A stretch of 64,000 bases of DNA. Source: Bradyrhizobium sp. CCGE-LA001 (GTDB lineage: Bacteria; Pseudomonadota; Alphaproteobacteria; Rhizobiales; Xanthobacteraceae). A model generated the notes under the pieces. That model had not been told where the DNA came from and did not search any database. It saw only the letters and a program-made list of their open reading frames with translations. Below, piece after piece: positions 15,966 to 24,749 of this stretch (positions are counted from its first letter, which is position 1; each line of letters opens with the position of its first letter). The translations under genes and the position numbers were made by a program. The stretch covers positions 2,101,501 to 2,165,500 of the forward strand of contig NZ_CP013949.1 of the NCBI RefSeq assembly GCF_000296215.2. The letters are read 5' to 3'.

Positions 15966-18245
15966 ATGGATTCGATCGTGCAACCCGCCGCCACGGAGCA
16001 GCCGTCCTCGTCGCGCAACCGGCTGCTGCTGACGGTCTACACGGCCGCGATCTTCGTCAGCGCGCTCCTGCTGTTCTCGGTGCAGCCGCTGTTCACGAAG
16101 ATGGTGCTGCCGCGGCTCGGTGGCTCGCCGGCGGTGTGGTCGGTGGCCATGGTGTTCTTCCAGTCGCTGCTGCTCGCGGGCTACGCCTATGCGCATCTCT
16201 TGATGCAGGCGAGGAGCCGCATCGTTCCGGTGGCGGTGCATCTGGTGCTGCTGGTCGCGGCCTTCGCGACGCTGCCGCTCGGCATCGCCTCCGCCTATGG
16301 CGAGCCTCCCGCCTCGGGCTATGCGGTCTGGCTGCTCGGCCTGTTCGTGGTCTCGATCGGATTGCCGTTCTTCGCGCTCGCGGCCAACAATCCGATGTTG
16401 CAAGCCTGGTTCGTCCGCACCGGCCATCCCGCCGCGCACGATCCGTATTTCCTCTATGCCTCCTCCAACATCGGCAGCTTCCTCGCGCTGTTGTCCTATC
16501 CGTTCCTGCTGGAGCCGATGTTCGCGCTGCACACGCAGAACCGGTTCTGGACCGCCGGATACGGCCTCCTGATCCTGCTGATCGCTGCCTGCGGCATGTT
16601 GCTGTTGCGCTCGCCGAAGCTCGCCGAGGTCGACGCGCGAACCGAGGAGGTGAACGCGCCGGCGCCTGGCGTGCTGACGCGGCTGCGCTGGATCTTCCTG
16701 GCCGCGGTGCCATCCGGCCTGCTCATCGCGGTGACCGCGCACATCTCCACCGACGTCGCGGCCGCGCCGCTTCTGTGGGTGCTGCCGCTGTCGCTGTATC
16801 TGCTCACCTGGGTGGTCGTATTCCAGTCGCGTCCGCTACTGCCGCACAAATGGATGCTGATGCTCCAGCCGGTCGCGATCGCGGGCGTGGTCGTGCTGCT
16901 GGCCTATGGCGGCGAGCAGAACCTGCTGCTCACGCTCGGCGGCCACCAATTGTGCTTCTTCGTCATCGCCATGGCCTGCCACGGCGAACTCGCGCGGACC
17001 CGGCCGGCCGCCAAATATCTCACCGGCTTCTATGTCGCGCTGTCGTTCGGGGGCATGGTCGGCGGTCTCTTTGCCGGCCTGGTTGCGCCGTTCACCTTCT
17101 CGTGGATCGCCGAATATCCGATCCTGATCGCGCTCGCTGCGCTGTGCCGGCCGCCCGCGACCGAGCGTCTCGCCGGCATCGTCAAATGGTACTGGCTGGC
17201 CCTCGCCGCCCTCGCGGTGGCCATCGTGGCGCCATCCACCACGACCGGCGATCTCTCGACCTGGTTCGAGGACCACCGCGTCTGGGTCGCCGGCACCGTC
17301 GGCGTGCTCGCCGCGCTGCTTGCGCTGGCGCTCAATGCCGATCGCTGGAAGATTTTCGCGACCGTCGCTCTCGCATTGGCGTTGATCCGGATCTATCCGG
17401 CGGACGAGGGACGCGTCACCACCGTGCGCAGCTTCTTCGGCGTACACAAGATCGTGGAAACCCCCGGCGGCTATTTCCACGTGCTGATGCACGGCACCAC
17501 CATCCATGGTGCCGAACGCTTCCGCAACAATGAGGGCGCTCAGATCACCGGCCGGCCCGAGCCGATCACCTACTATCACAAGGACGGCGGCATCGGTCAG
17601 GCCGTCACCGCAATCCGCGAGCGCAAGGGCGCGCCGATCAAGGTCGCCGCGATCGGTGTCGGTTCGGGCACGCTCGCCTGCGCCGCCGCGCCTGGCGAGG
17701 ACTGGAAATTCTTCGAGATCGACCAGTCGATGGTGGATGCCGCGCGTGATCCCAAGAATTTCCGCTACATCTCGAGCTGCATGCCGGAGATGAAGCCGGT
17801 GATCGGCGATGCACGGCTGACCTTCGCCAGGGAGCCCGACGGCGCCTACGACCTCATCATCGTCGATGCCTATTCGTCCGATGCGATTCCGATCCATCTT
17901 GCGACGAAGGAGGCGATGAAGATCTACAAGGACAAGCTCGCTCCGCACGGCGCCGTGGTGATGCACGTCTCCAACCGCCATCTCGATCTCGAGACCGTCG
18001 TCGTCGGCATTGCGGACGCCAACGATCTCAAGAGCTGGGTCTTCAACGAGGATTCCGGGCGCGATGCCGATTACATCTTCTCGACCGACGTCGTCATCTC
18101 CGCGCGGGAGGAGACCGACATCGGCAGGCTCGCCTCCAACAAGTCATGGGAGCAGACCGAGGCCGACGACAGGGTGCGGGTCTGGAGCGACGACTATTCC
18201 AACATCCTGGGCGCGCTGTACCGGCGTTATCGGGACGGGGAGTAG
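15966..18245 (+). CDS. Membrane protein fused to spermidine-synthase-like domain
   Basis: 759-aa protein. The first ~450 residues form a multi-spanning membrane region with MFS-like helices (for example VYTAAIFVSALLLFSVQPLF). The C-terminal part (about 500-750) is a spermidine-synthase/methyltransferase-like Rossmann domain with AAIGVGSGTLACAA, the acidic FFEIDQSMV after strand 2, VIGDARLTF, and DLIIVDAYSSDAIPIHL. Such fusions are widely annotated as 'fused MFS/spermidine synthase', but polyamine synthesis has not been generally shown for them. GGAGC precedes the ATG. No speD-like gene is near. Function is therefore uncertain; the architecture is clear. Confidence 0.85.
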   Translation: MDSIVQPAATEQPSSSRNRLLLTVYTAAIFVSALLLFSVQPLFTKMVLPRLGGSPAVWSVAMVFFQSLLLAGYAYAHLLMQARSRIVPVAVHLVLLVAAFATLPLGIASAYGEPPASGYAVWLLGLFVVSIGLPFFALAANNPMLQAWFVRTGHPAAHDPYFLYASSNIGSFLALLSYPFLLEPMFALHTQNRFWTAGYGLLILLIAACGMLLLRSPKLAEVDARTEEVNAPAPGVLTRLRWIFLAAVPSGLLIAVTAHISTDVAAAPLLWVLPLSLYLLTWVVVFQSRPLLPHKWMLMLQPVAIAGVVVLLAYGGEQNLLLTLGGHQLCFFVIAMACHGELARTRPAAKYLTGFYVALSFGGMVGGLFAGLVAPFTFSWIAEYPILIALAALCRPPATERLAGIVKWYWLALAALAVAIVAPSTTTGDLSTWFEDHRVWVAGTVGVLAALLALALNADRWKIFATVALALALIRIYPADEGRVTTVRSFFGVHKIVETPGGYFHVLMHGTTIHGAERFRNNEGAQITGRPEPITYYHKDGGIGQAVTAIRERKGAPIKVAAIGVGSGTLACAAAPGEDWKFFEIDQSMVDAARDPKNFRYISSCMPEMKPVIGDARLTFAREPDGAYDLIIVDAYSSDAIPIHLATKEAMKIYKDKLAPHGAVVMHVSNRHLDLETVVVGIADANDLKSWVFNEDSGRDADYIFSTDVVISAREETDIGRLASNKSWEQTEADDRVRVWSDDYSNILGALYRRYRDGE

Positions 18246-18260
18246 GAAGCTCGAACGCAT

Positions 18261-18412
18261 CTCGTGCCCCGGACGCTGCGCAGCACGAAGTGATGCGCTG
18301 CAGAGCCGGGGCCCATGGGCCCATGGCGCGTCAGTCTGGTCCCGGCTCTGCGGAGCAGCGTTGCCGGACGATGCTACGCATCGCCTAGGCTGCGCCGCGT
18401 CCGGGACAATAG
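18261..18412. repeat. Intergenic hairpin repeat, 'CTCGTGcCCCGGACG' family, copy 2
   Basis: Begins CTCGTGCCCCGGACGCTGCG CAGC and ends GCGCCGCGTCCGGGACAA, with internal complementary blocks AGAGCCGGG and CCCGGCTCT and the palindrome GGGCCCATGGGCCC. Longer (about 150 bp) than the copy at 6267-6371, suggesting a compound element. It lies between convergent genes. Confidence 0.75.
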
Positions 18413-18418
18413 ACCATC

Positions 18419-19411
18419 TTACGGTGCCACCGGCGTCCCCGCCGGCAACGCAATTCCCCTCTCGCCAGCGACCTGCCGCAGCAGATCCGGCCGGTCCGAG
18501 ATGATGCCGTCGACGCCGAGCTCGATCATGCGCGCCATGTCATCGGGCTTGTTGACCGTCCACACCACGACGCGCAGTCCGAGCCCGTGTGCCTCTGAAA
18601 TCAGTGCCGCCGTCACATCGCCGAAATGAGGCGACCACACTGTGCCGCCCGCGGCCTTGATCGTCCGCGGCAGCGAGCCGCCGTGATCGGCCGGATTGAA
18701 TCCCGCCGTCCAAGGCGTGGCCTTGTCGAGCGCCACTGTGCTTGTGCCGCGCTGGAGCGTCAGGTAGGCCGTCGACATCTTCGGCGCCTGCTGCTGCACG
18801 AGCTGCAACGTTCTCCAATCGAACGACTGGATCATGACGCGGTCGGAAAATTTTTCGGCCTCGATCACGCTGAGCAGCCTGGTGACGAACGCCTGCGGCT
18901 CAAGAGATTCATCCGGGCGGTTCGGATCGATCTTGGTCTCGATGTTGAAGCGCACGCGCGTGTTGCCGGACTTGCGCACCAGTGCGAACAGCTCGCGCAG
19001 GGTGGGAATGCGTGTCCCCGGCACGGCGTGCTGGTCCGAAAACTGTTTCGCATAGGCGCTATCGGGACGGATCTGGCCGACATCATAGGTCCTGACTTCG
19101 TCGAGCCGCAGCTTCACGAGGGGGGCACCGGGTGGGCGCACATAGATGCCGCCCGCATCGCGGGCAAGATCGGGATTGAGCCCGCGGTCATGCGAAACGA
19201 CGACCTCGCCGTCCGCGGTCACGCCGACGTCGAGCTCCAGCGTGTCCACGCCCATCGACAGCGCGTTGGCGAAGGCCGGCAGGGTGTTTTCCGGCAGCAG
19301 CGCGCGTCCGCCGCGATGCGCTTCGAGGTCGAAACCCAAATCCGATCCCATGGCTTGCCCCGCCATCAGGACCGACAGCACAGTCACAACGGTCGCGGCA
19401 CGTGATGGCAT
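18419..19411 (-). CDS. Periplasmic glycerophosphodiester phosphodiesterase
   Basis: 330-aa secreted GDPD-family enzyme that hydrolyses glycerophosphodiesters to glycerol-3-phosphate and an alcohol. The N-terminus is a signal peptide (TVVTVLSVLMAGQAMGSD). The catalytic motif HRGGRALLPENT has H32 and E41, followed by the metal-binding ELDVGVTADGEVVVSHD with the second catalytic His. The TIM-barrel ends with VWTVNKPDDMARMIELGVDG and ISDRPDLL, both GDPD hallmarks. GAGG lies 6 bases before the ATG. The L,D-transpeptidase gene ends 66 bases upstream on the same strand. Confidence 0.92.
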   Translation of the reverse strand: MPSRAATVVTVLSVLMAGQAMGSDLGFDLEAHRGGRALLPENTLPAFANALSMGVDTLELDVGVTADGEVVVSHDRGLNPDLARDAGGIYVRPPGAPLVKLRLDEVRTYDVGQIRPDSAYAKQFSDQHAVPGTRIPTLRELFALVRKSGNTRVRFNIETKIDPNRPDESLEPQAFVTRLLSVIEAEKFSDRVMIQSFDWRTLQLVQQQAPKMSTAYLTLQRGTSTVALDKATPWTAGFNPADHGGSLPRTIKAAGGTVWSPHFGDVTAALISEAHGLGLRVVVWTVNKPDDMARMIELGVDGIISDRPDLLRQVAGERGIALPAGTPVAP

Positions 19412-19477
19412 GGTGCCTCGAAGGGATATCTATCGTTCTGGTTCGGAGAGGACGGTCGATGGCGACCGCCACCCAGG

Positions 19478-20263
19478 TCAATTCTGATAGTAATAGCCGC
19501 GTGGCTGATAAACCTGCCGGGGCTGCGGCTGATAATAATAGCCCTGCTGGCCATAGCCCTGGTCGTAATAGGGACGCGGCTGCTGCTGATAGACCTGCGC
19601 GTCATAGAGCGGACGGGTGGCCGAGCGCGGCGCCGGATAGCGCGCACCGGTGTCGCTACCGTCGGCCGGATAGATGTAGTTGTCGTCCTGCGGCATGTAG
19701 CGGCGCGCGGGCTGCGCAGGCGGCGCCAGGTTCACGGGATCGCCCGTGGTGGCGTATTGCTCTTCGGCAGGCGGCTGCTGGGCACGGGCCACAGCATTGG
19801 CATTGCGGCCACGCGGATTACGCGCCATCGCTACCTGGGCCGAGCCGGTCAGCGTCACCGTGGTGTTGAGCACGCCCTGCTGCTGTACCAGCGCATAGAG
19901 CGTCGAGGCGTTCTGGCGGGACAGCCGCACGCAGCCATGCGAGGCCGGCGAGCCGAGCCGGCCGACCGAGTCCGTGCCGTGGATGGCGTGCCCGACCTTG
20001 GTGAAGAAGATCGCGTGCGGCATCGGCGCGTCGTCGAATTCCTTGGAGTAATGATCCTCCTCCATGCGGAAGGCACGGAACGCGCCGTTCGGCGTTTCGC
20101 GCGAAGGCAGGCCGGTCGAGACCGGCCAGTGATAGCGCGCGACGCCGTCGACCGCGACGGTCATCTGCTGATTGTCCTTGTCGACGGTGATCTCGACCTT
20201 GGCTTGCGCGGCGCCCGCGCTCAAAAGCATCAGGGATGTGAAAGCAATCAAAAACGAACGCAT
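19478..20263 (-). CDS. L,D-transpeptidase (YkuD) with Tyr/Gln/Pro-rich tail
   Basis: 261-aa periplasmic peptidoglycan crosslinking enzyme or outer-membrane-protein attachment enzyme. Signal peptide MRSFLIAFTSLMLLSAGAAQA. YkuD domain at about 22-145 with the catalytic signature HGTDSVG...ASHGCVRL, catalytic Cys at 111. The last ~70 residues are low complexity, rich in Tyr, Gln, Pro and Arg (for example QQQPRPYYDQGYGQQ). The frame is open to an ATG at 20290, but the start at 20263 places the signal peptide at the N-terminus. Activity cannot be assigned between 3-3 crosslinking and protein tethering from sequence alone. Confidence 0.88.
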   Translation of the reverse strand: MRSFLIAFTSLMLLSAGAAQAKVEITVDKDNQQMTVAVDGVARYHWPVSTGLPSRETPNGAFRAFRMEEDHYSKEFDDAPMPHAIFFTKVGHAIHGTDSVGRLGSPASHGCVRLSRQNASTLYALVQQQGVLNTTVTLTGSAQVAMARNPRGRNANAVARAQQPPAEEQYATTGDPVNLAPPAQPARRYMPQDDNYIYPADGSDTGARYPAPRSATRPLYDAQVYQQQPRPYYDQGYGQQGYYYQPQPRQVYQPRGYYYQN

Positions 20264-20572
20264 CGGACTTCTGGCCTCCGGCCTGTTCATGCTAGCGCCG
20301 CGGCTCTCCGTCCCCCGGCGTGCACTATGCCTGCAATCCGGCTTTCGTTCCAGCGGCCTGGCCGCCCATCGTTAACGCGACGCCTGACGTAAGCAAGGCC
20401 GCTGGTGCCACGCAGGGTGCGGCGGCGCTGACATTTTCGCGAGCCGGACGTGCGTTCACAACGCCGACAATTCGTCACAAAGGCGCAACCATTCCGCCGC
20501 GCCGCGCGTTGATCGTGGACACCTCGACAGGCGGCGTCCGCCGCCGACTCTTTACAGCTTCTGGGACCGAAG

Positions 20573-20893
20573 ATGAACAAAGCCCGTGTCGCCGCCATGC
20601 CGGCCGGTTTGCCCGTCCGTTTGCTGTTCGCAGCCGCCGCCATCCTGCTCGCGCTATTGTCGCTGCCGCAAGCCGGCCACGCCCAGGGCATCGTGCGCGG
20701 CGCCCAGGAAGGCTCCTATGAGGGCAACCGGATCGCAGGTCCCGTGGGCGGCGCAGTTGGCGGTGTCGTCGGGGCCGGTGTCGGCGGCGCGGTTGGCGCT
20801 GTCGAGGGCGTGCTCGGAATTCCCCACCGTCATTACCGCCACCGCTGCCGCGGCTATTACGACGGGGATCACCATTTCCACTGCTATCGCTGA
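20573..20893 (+). CDS. Small secreted Gly-rich protein with His/Tyr-rich tail
   Basis: 106 aa. A signal peptide with the hydrophobic core LLFAAAAILLALLSLP ends at GHAQG. A glycine/valine/alanine stretch follows (PVGGAVGGVVGAGVGGAVGA) that could form a membrane-associated glycine-zipper segment. The tail is rich in His, Tyr, Arg and Cys (HRHYRHRCRGYYDGDHHFHC). No catalytic motif. The resemblance to glycine-zipper envelope proteins of rhizobia is general only. A hairpin repeat starts two bases after its stop and separates it from the convergent ABC permease gene. Confidence 0.75.
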   Translation: MNKARVAAMPAGLPVRLLFAAAAILLALLSLPQAGHAQGIVRGAQEGSYEGNRIAGPVGGAVGGVVGAGVGGAVGAVEGVLGIPHRHYRHRCRGYYDGDHHFHCYR

Positions 20894-20894
20894 T

Positions 20895-20996
20895 CGTCAT
20901 TCCGAGGCGCTCAAAGGGTGAGCCCGGAATTCATCAGCGGCAAAATCAGTGGATGGATGGATTCCGGGCTCATGCTTCGCACGCCCCGGAATGACG
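20895..20996. repeat. Intergenic hairpin repeat, CGGGGC type, copy 2
   Basis: Starts CGTCATTCCGAGGCG and ends CGCCCCGGAATGACG, with an inner pair AGCCCGGAATTCATC / GGATTCCGGGCT. It fills the whole 104-base gap between two convergent stop codons (20893 and 20998), so it probably works as a shared bidirectional terminator. Confidence 0.82.
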
Positions 20997-20997
20997 G

Positions 20998-21759
20998 CTA
21001 ATTCTTCAGCCGGTAGCCGGTGCGGAAAATCCACCAGATCACGACGAGGCAGACCACCAGGAACGCCACGGTCATGCCGACGCTGACGGCGATGCTGACG
21101 TCGGCGATCTCGTAGAAGCTCCAGCGGAAACCGGAGATCAGATAGACGACCGGGTTGAGCAGCGCGACCGTGCGCCAGGCGGGCGGCAGCATGTCGATCG
21201 AGTAGAAGCTGCCGCCGAGAAAGGTCAGCGGCGTCACCACCAGCATCGGGATCATCTGCAGCTTCTCGAAGCCGTCGGCCCAGATGCCGATGATGAAACC
21301 GAACAGGCTGAAGGTCACCGCCGTCAGCACCAGGAAGGCCAGCATCCAGATCGGATGCTGGATGTGCAGCGGCACGAACAGGCCGGCCGTCGCCAGGATG
21401 ATGAGGCCCAGAATGATCGACTTGGTCGCGGCGGCCCCGACATAGCCGATCACGATCTCGAAATAGGAGATCGGCGCCGACAGGATCTCGTAGATCGTGC
21501 CGGTGAATTTCGGGAAGTAGATGCCGAACGAGGCGTTCGCGATGCTCTGCGTCAGCACCGAGAGCATGATCAGGCCCGGCACGATGAAGGTGCCGTAGCT
21601 GACGCCCTCGACCTGGCTGATGCGCGAGCCGATCGCGGCGCCGAACACTACGAAATAGAGCGAGGTCGAGACCACCGGCGAGACGATGCTTTGCAGCAGC
21701 GTGCGCCAGGTGCGTGCCATTTCGAACAGATAGATGGCGCGGATGGCGCGGTGATTCAT
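20998..21759 (-). CDS. ABC-2 type transporter permease (YadH-like)
   Basis: 253-aa integral membrane subunit of an ABC exporter. About six hydrophobic segments; the ABC-2 signature region (LISGFRWSFYEIADVSI) lies near the C-terminus, as in YadH and NodJ-type permeases. The ATG overlaps the stop of the ATPase gene by 4 bases (ATGA), so the two are translationally coupled. An apparently longer frame extends upstream inside the ATPase gene but is out of frame with it and not real. Substrate unknown. Confidence 0.92.
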   Translation of the reverse strand: MNHRAIRAIYLFEMARTWRTLLQSIVSPVVSTSLYFVVFGAAIGSRISQVEGVSYGTFIVPGLIMLSVLTQSIANASFGIYFPKFTGTIYEILSAPISYFEIVIGYVGAAATKSIILGLIILATAGLFVPLHIQHPIWMLAFLVLTAVTFSLFGFIIGIWADGFEKLQMIPMLVVTPLTFLGGSFYSIDMLPPAWRTVALLNPVVYLISGFRWSFYEIADVSIAVSVGMTVAFLVVCLVVIWWIFRTGYRLKN

Positions 21760-22679
21760 GACGTCCTCACGAGGTCGACGAAGATGTCCTCGAGCGACGA
21801 TTGCGTCGTGTCGAGATCGTTGAAGCGGATGCCGGCGGTACGGAGATCGCCGAGCAGGCTGGTGATCCCGGTGCGCTCGCCCTGGGTATCGTAATCGTAG
21901 ACCAGCGTGGCGCCGTTGTCGCACAGCTCGAGCTCGTACTGCGCGAGGCTTTCCGGCAGCGCGGTGATCTTGGTCTGCAGATGCAGCGTCAGCCGCTTCT
22001 TGCCGAGCTTCTGCATCAGCGTCGTCTTGTCCTCGATCAGGACGATCTCGCCCTTGTTGATGACGCCGATGCGATCGGCCATCTCCTCGGCTTCCTCGAT
22101 GTAATGCGTGGTGAGGATGATGGTGACGCCGGACTGCTGCAGTGTGCGCACCACCTCCCACATGCCCTTGCGGAGCTCGACGTCGACGCCGGCGGTCGGC
22201 TCGTCCAGGAACAGGATCTGCGGCTCGTGCGACAGCGCCTTGGCGATCATTACGCGGCGCTTCATGCCGCCGGAGAGGGTGATGATCTTGTTGTCCTTCT
22301 TGTCCCAGAGCGAGAGGTCCTTCAGCACCTTCTCGATATGGCCAGGGTTCTTCGGCTTGCCGAACAGGCCGCGGGAGAAGCTCACGGTCGCCCACACGCT
22401 TTCGAACGCGTCGGTGTGCAATTCCTGTGGCACGAGGCCGATCAAGGAGCGCGCCTTGCGGTAGGAGGTCTGGATGTCCTCGCCGCCGACGAGGACGCGG
22501 CCCTCGCTCGGGTTGGCGATGCCGCAGATAATCGAGATCAGCGTGGTCTTGCCCGCGCCGTTCGGCCCGAGCAGCGCAAAAATCTCGCCGCGCTTGATAT
22601 CGAGATTGACGTTCTTGAGCGCCTTGAAGCCGGACCCATAGGTCTTCGACAAATTGGCGACGGAAATGATGGAGGACAT
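21756..22679 (-). CDS. ABC exporter ATP-binding protein (YadG-like)
   Basis: 307-aa ATPase. Walker A GPNGAGKTT at about 39-47, Q-loop LVPQELHTDAFES, ABC signature LSGGMKRR (with the Met typical of the YadG group), Walker B ILFLDEPTAGVD and switch His in TTHYIEEAE. A C-terminal extension of about 80 residues follows the nucleotide-binding domain. Pairs with the coupled downstream permease to form a complete two-gene exporter. Its substrate is not determined; E. coli YadGH is likewise poorly defined. Confidence 0.94.
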   Translation of the reverse strand: MSSIISVANLSKTYGSGFKALKNVNLDIKRGEIFALLGPNGAGKTTLISIICGIANPSEGRVLVGGEDIQTSYRKARSLIGLVPQELHTDAFESVWATVSFSRGLFGKPKNPGHIEKVLKDLSLWDKKDNKIITLSGGMKRRVMIAKALSHEPQILFLDEPTAGVDVELRKGMWEVVRTLQQSGVTIILTTHYIEEAEEMADRIGVINKGEIVLIEDKTTLMQKLGKKRLTLHLQTKITALPESLAQYELELCDNGATLVYDYDTQGERTGITSLLGDLRTAGIRFNDLDTTQSSLEDIFVDLVRTS

Positions 22680-22970
22680 GATGGCCGCAAGACTTAAGGG
22701 GGCAAAAGCTGGGGAGGGAGGCTGGAACCTGCCGGGACGGGCGGGTCAGCGGTGCCCTGAGATAGGAACGGTCTTACGCGGTCGCAATTGCCGGGAGAAA
22801 AATGGTCTCGAAACAGCCCCGTCGGCGGCAGGTTCCAGGTAAGTGTTGCGCGATGGTCACGGCTTGCTGCTAAGATTGTCGCTCACGCGGCTCTTTGTTG
22901 CGTGTGCGAGCACGCCGTGGCTACGATTCCGACCAATCGCGATGCGTATTGTCCCCAGGGAAAAAGATCG

Positions 22971-23687
22971 ATGAGACCGAACGGCCGTCACACCGCCGGC
23001 GCCAGCCAGTCGTCCGCCCTCCGTATGTGGGCGATGGGCCTGCTCCTGCTGTCAGCTGTTGCCATCAGCCCGACCAGCGTCAAGGCCGCGCCGAGCCAGG
23101 CCGCGGCGGCGACCACGCATGTCTATCTGCTCCGCGGCGTGCTCAACATCTTCTCGCTCGGGCTCGACACGATCGGCGCCCGGCTCCAGGCGCAGGGCAT
23201 CCCGGTGACCGTCGCCAACTTCGTCTCCTGGTCCTCGCTCGCCGATGAGGCGGCGTCCGCCTACAAGGCCGGCCGCCTCAAGACCATCATCCTGGTCGGC
23301 CATTCCTCCGGCGCGACGGCGCTGCCGGACATGATCGCCAAGCTCAACCAGCTCGGCGTTCCCGTGAAGCTCGCGATCGGACTCGATTCCGTGTTCAAGA
23401 CCAAGCTCTCGACCGGCGCGGAGCGCTACATCAACATCTATATCGGCGACGGTCCCGGCGAGCCGGTGCGGCGCGCCGAGGGTTTCCGCGGCAAGCTCGA
23501 CAATGTCGACGTGCGCGGCACGGGCGTCGGTCACGTCTCGATCGACAAGAACGAGGCGATCCAGCGCCGCGTCATCGCCGAGATCGACGCCGCGATCATG
23601 CGCTCGCGTGCTCCGGTTGCCCCGATTGCCGAACCCCGCGCGCCGCGGTCCTCCCACTCGGCGGCGGCGGCTCCGTCAAGAAACTAA
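22971..23687 (+). CDS. Secreted alpha/beta-hydrolase-like protein, family unknown
   Basis: 238 aa. The signal peptide region (ALRMWAMGLLLLSAVAI, cleavage near SVKAA) is followed by a compact domain starting VYLLRGVLNIFSLGLDTIG. A nucleophile elbow LVGHSSGA places Ser112, with Asp139 (IGLDS) and His188 (GVGHVSID) as a plausible triad. The C-terminus is Ala/Pro/Ser-rich. It is clearly paralogous to the domain of the LysM protein at 29964-30905 (same order of VYL-RG, GHS-G, ERYIN, RG, H). The ATG 22971 is chosen because AGGGA precedes it; the frame is open farther upstream but without a signal peptide. Substrate unknown. Confidence 0.78.
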   Translation: MRPNGRHTAGASQSSALRMWAMGLLLLSAVAISPTSVKAAPSQAAAATTHVYLLRGVLNIFSLGLDTIGARLQAQGIPVTVANFVSWSSLADEAASAYKAGRLKTIILVGHSSGATALPDMIAKLNQLGVPVKLAIGLDSVFKTKLSTGAERYINIYIGDGPGEPVRRAEGFRGKLDNVDVRGTGVGHVSIDKNEAIQRRVIAEIDAAIMRSRAPVAPIAEPRAPRSSHSAAAAPSRN

Positions 23688-23771
23688 GGTGATTGCGCGA
23701 CGAACATTCGCGCGCCACTCTTTGGCAAAGCCGGCTCGCGAGGCTCAGGCGGTGGTCCTTCTTGCTCCGCG

Positions 23772-24623
23772 TTATCTCAAGAACGCGCGGATGCTGTCCG
23801 CGATCTCCGTCGCATGCGTCTCCAACGCAAAATGTCCGGTGTCGAAGAACTGCACCACGGCATTGGGATTATCACGCTTGAACGCCTCGGCGCCGGGCGG
23901 GATGAAGAACGGATCGTTCTTGCCCCAGGCCGCGAGGAACGGCGGCTTGTGGGTGCGGAAATAGTCCTGGAATGACGGATAGAGCGCAACGTTGCTCTTG
24001 TAGTCGCCGAACAGATCGAGCTGCACGTCGTCCGAGCCGGGACGCGCCAGATAGAAATTGTCGAGATTCTGGCCGTCGGGCGACACCAGTGTCGGATCGG
24101 GGACGCCGTGCGTGTACTGCCAGCGCGTGGCCTCCGGTGTGAGGAAAGCGCGCAGCGCCTCACGGTTGGCCGGTGAAGGGTCTTGCCAGTAGGCCTTGAT
24201 CGGAGTCCAGCCATCGCTGAGACCATCCTCATAAGCGTTGCCGTTCTGCGAGATGATGGCCGTGATCCGCTCGGGATGGCGTAGCGCGAGCCGGAAGCCG
24301 GTCGGCGCGCCATAGTCGAAGACGTAGATGGCAAAGCGATTGAAGCCGATTACCTCGGTGAAGCGGTCGATCACCTTCGCGACATTGTCGAAGGTGTAGC
24401 GGAAGCTGTCACGCGAGGGCATGTCGGACTGGCCGAAGCCGGGAAGGTCCGGTGCCACGATGTGAAACCGGTCTGCAAGCAGCGGGATGAGGTCGCGGAA
24501 CATATGGCCCGCGCTCGGAAAGCCGTGGAGCAGCAGGAGCTTCGGCCCTGCCTTTGGGCCGGCCTCGCGATAAAATACCTTGAAGCCGTCGACATCAGCG
24601 GTGCGGTAGGTCGTCGTGGTCAT
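23772..24623 (-). CDS. Alpha/beta hydrolase, Asp-nucleophile (dehalogenase/epoxide hydrolase-like)
   Basis: 283-aa cytoplasmic hydrolase. The oxyanion-hole motif is LLLHGFPSAGHMFRDLI. The nucleophile position is Asp103 in YVFDYGAPTG, as in haloalkane dehalogenases and epoxide hydrolases rather than Ser esterases. A late acidic residue and His (FFDTGHFALETH) complete the triad. The ATG at 24623 has GGAG 6 bases upstream and is preferred over 24635. It is divergent from a CGNR-type regulator with inverted repeats between them, which suggests regulation by that protein. The real substrate cannot be told. Confidence 0.85.
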   Translation of the reverse strand: MTTTTYRTADVDGFKVFYREAGPKAGPKLLLLHGFPSAGHMFRDLIPLLADRFHIVAPDLPGFGQSDMPSRDSFRYTFDNVAKVIDRFTEVIGFNRFAIYVFDYGAPTGFRLALRHPERITAIISQNGNAYEDGLSDGWTPIKAYWQDPSPANREALRAFLTPEATRWQYTHGVPDPTLVSPDGQNLDNFYLARPGSDDVQLDLFGDYKSNVALYPSFQDYFRTHKPPFLAAWGKNDPFFIPPGAEAFKRDNPNAVVQFFDTGHFALETHATEIADSIRAFLR

Positions 24624-24643
24624 GCCGATCTCCATGATATTGG

Positions 24644-24714
24644 TAACCTGTTAAATAGCAATATTCAGGTTATGACCTTGCACCGTAACTTGTCAATGCG
24701 ATTTTAGAGGTTAC
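24644..24714. promoter_or_regulatory. Inverted repeats in hydrolase/CGNR divergent promoter
   Basis: TAACCTG (24644-24650) and CAGGTTA (24666-24672) form a perfect inverted pair with a 15-base spacer. A second, weaker pair, GTAAC (24685-24689) and GTTAC (24710-24714), follows. The AT-rich stretch is unlike the surrounding DNA. Likely operator sites for the adjacent CGNR protein, by inference from position. Confidence 0.5.
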
Positions 24715-24749
24715 TTATTGGGACTTCGGACGATGCGAAGGAACTTTTG

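Noticed and set aside
18419..20263. GDPD and L,D-transpeptidase as one operon with a common pathway
   Set aside because: They are in the same direction with a 66-base gap, but nothing links their substrates; reported as neighbours only.
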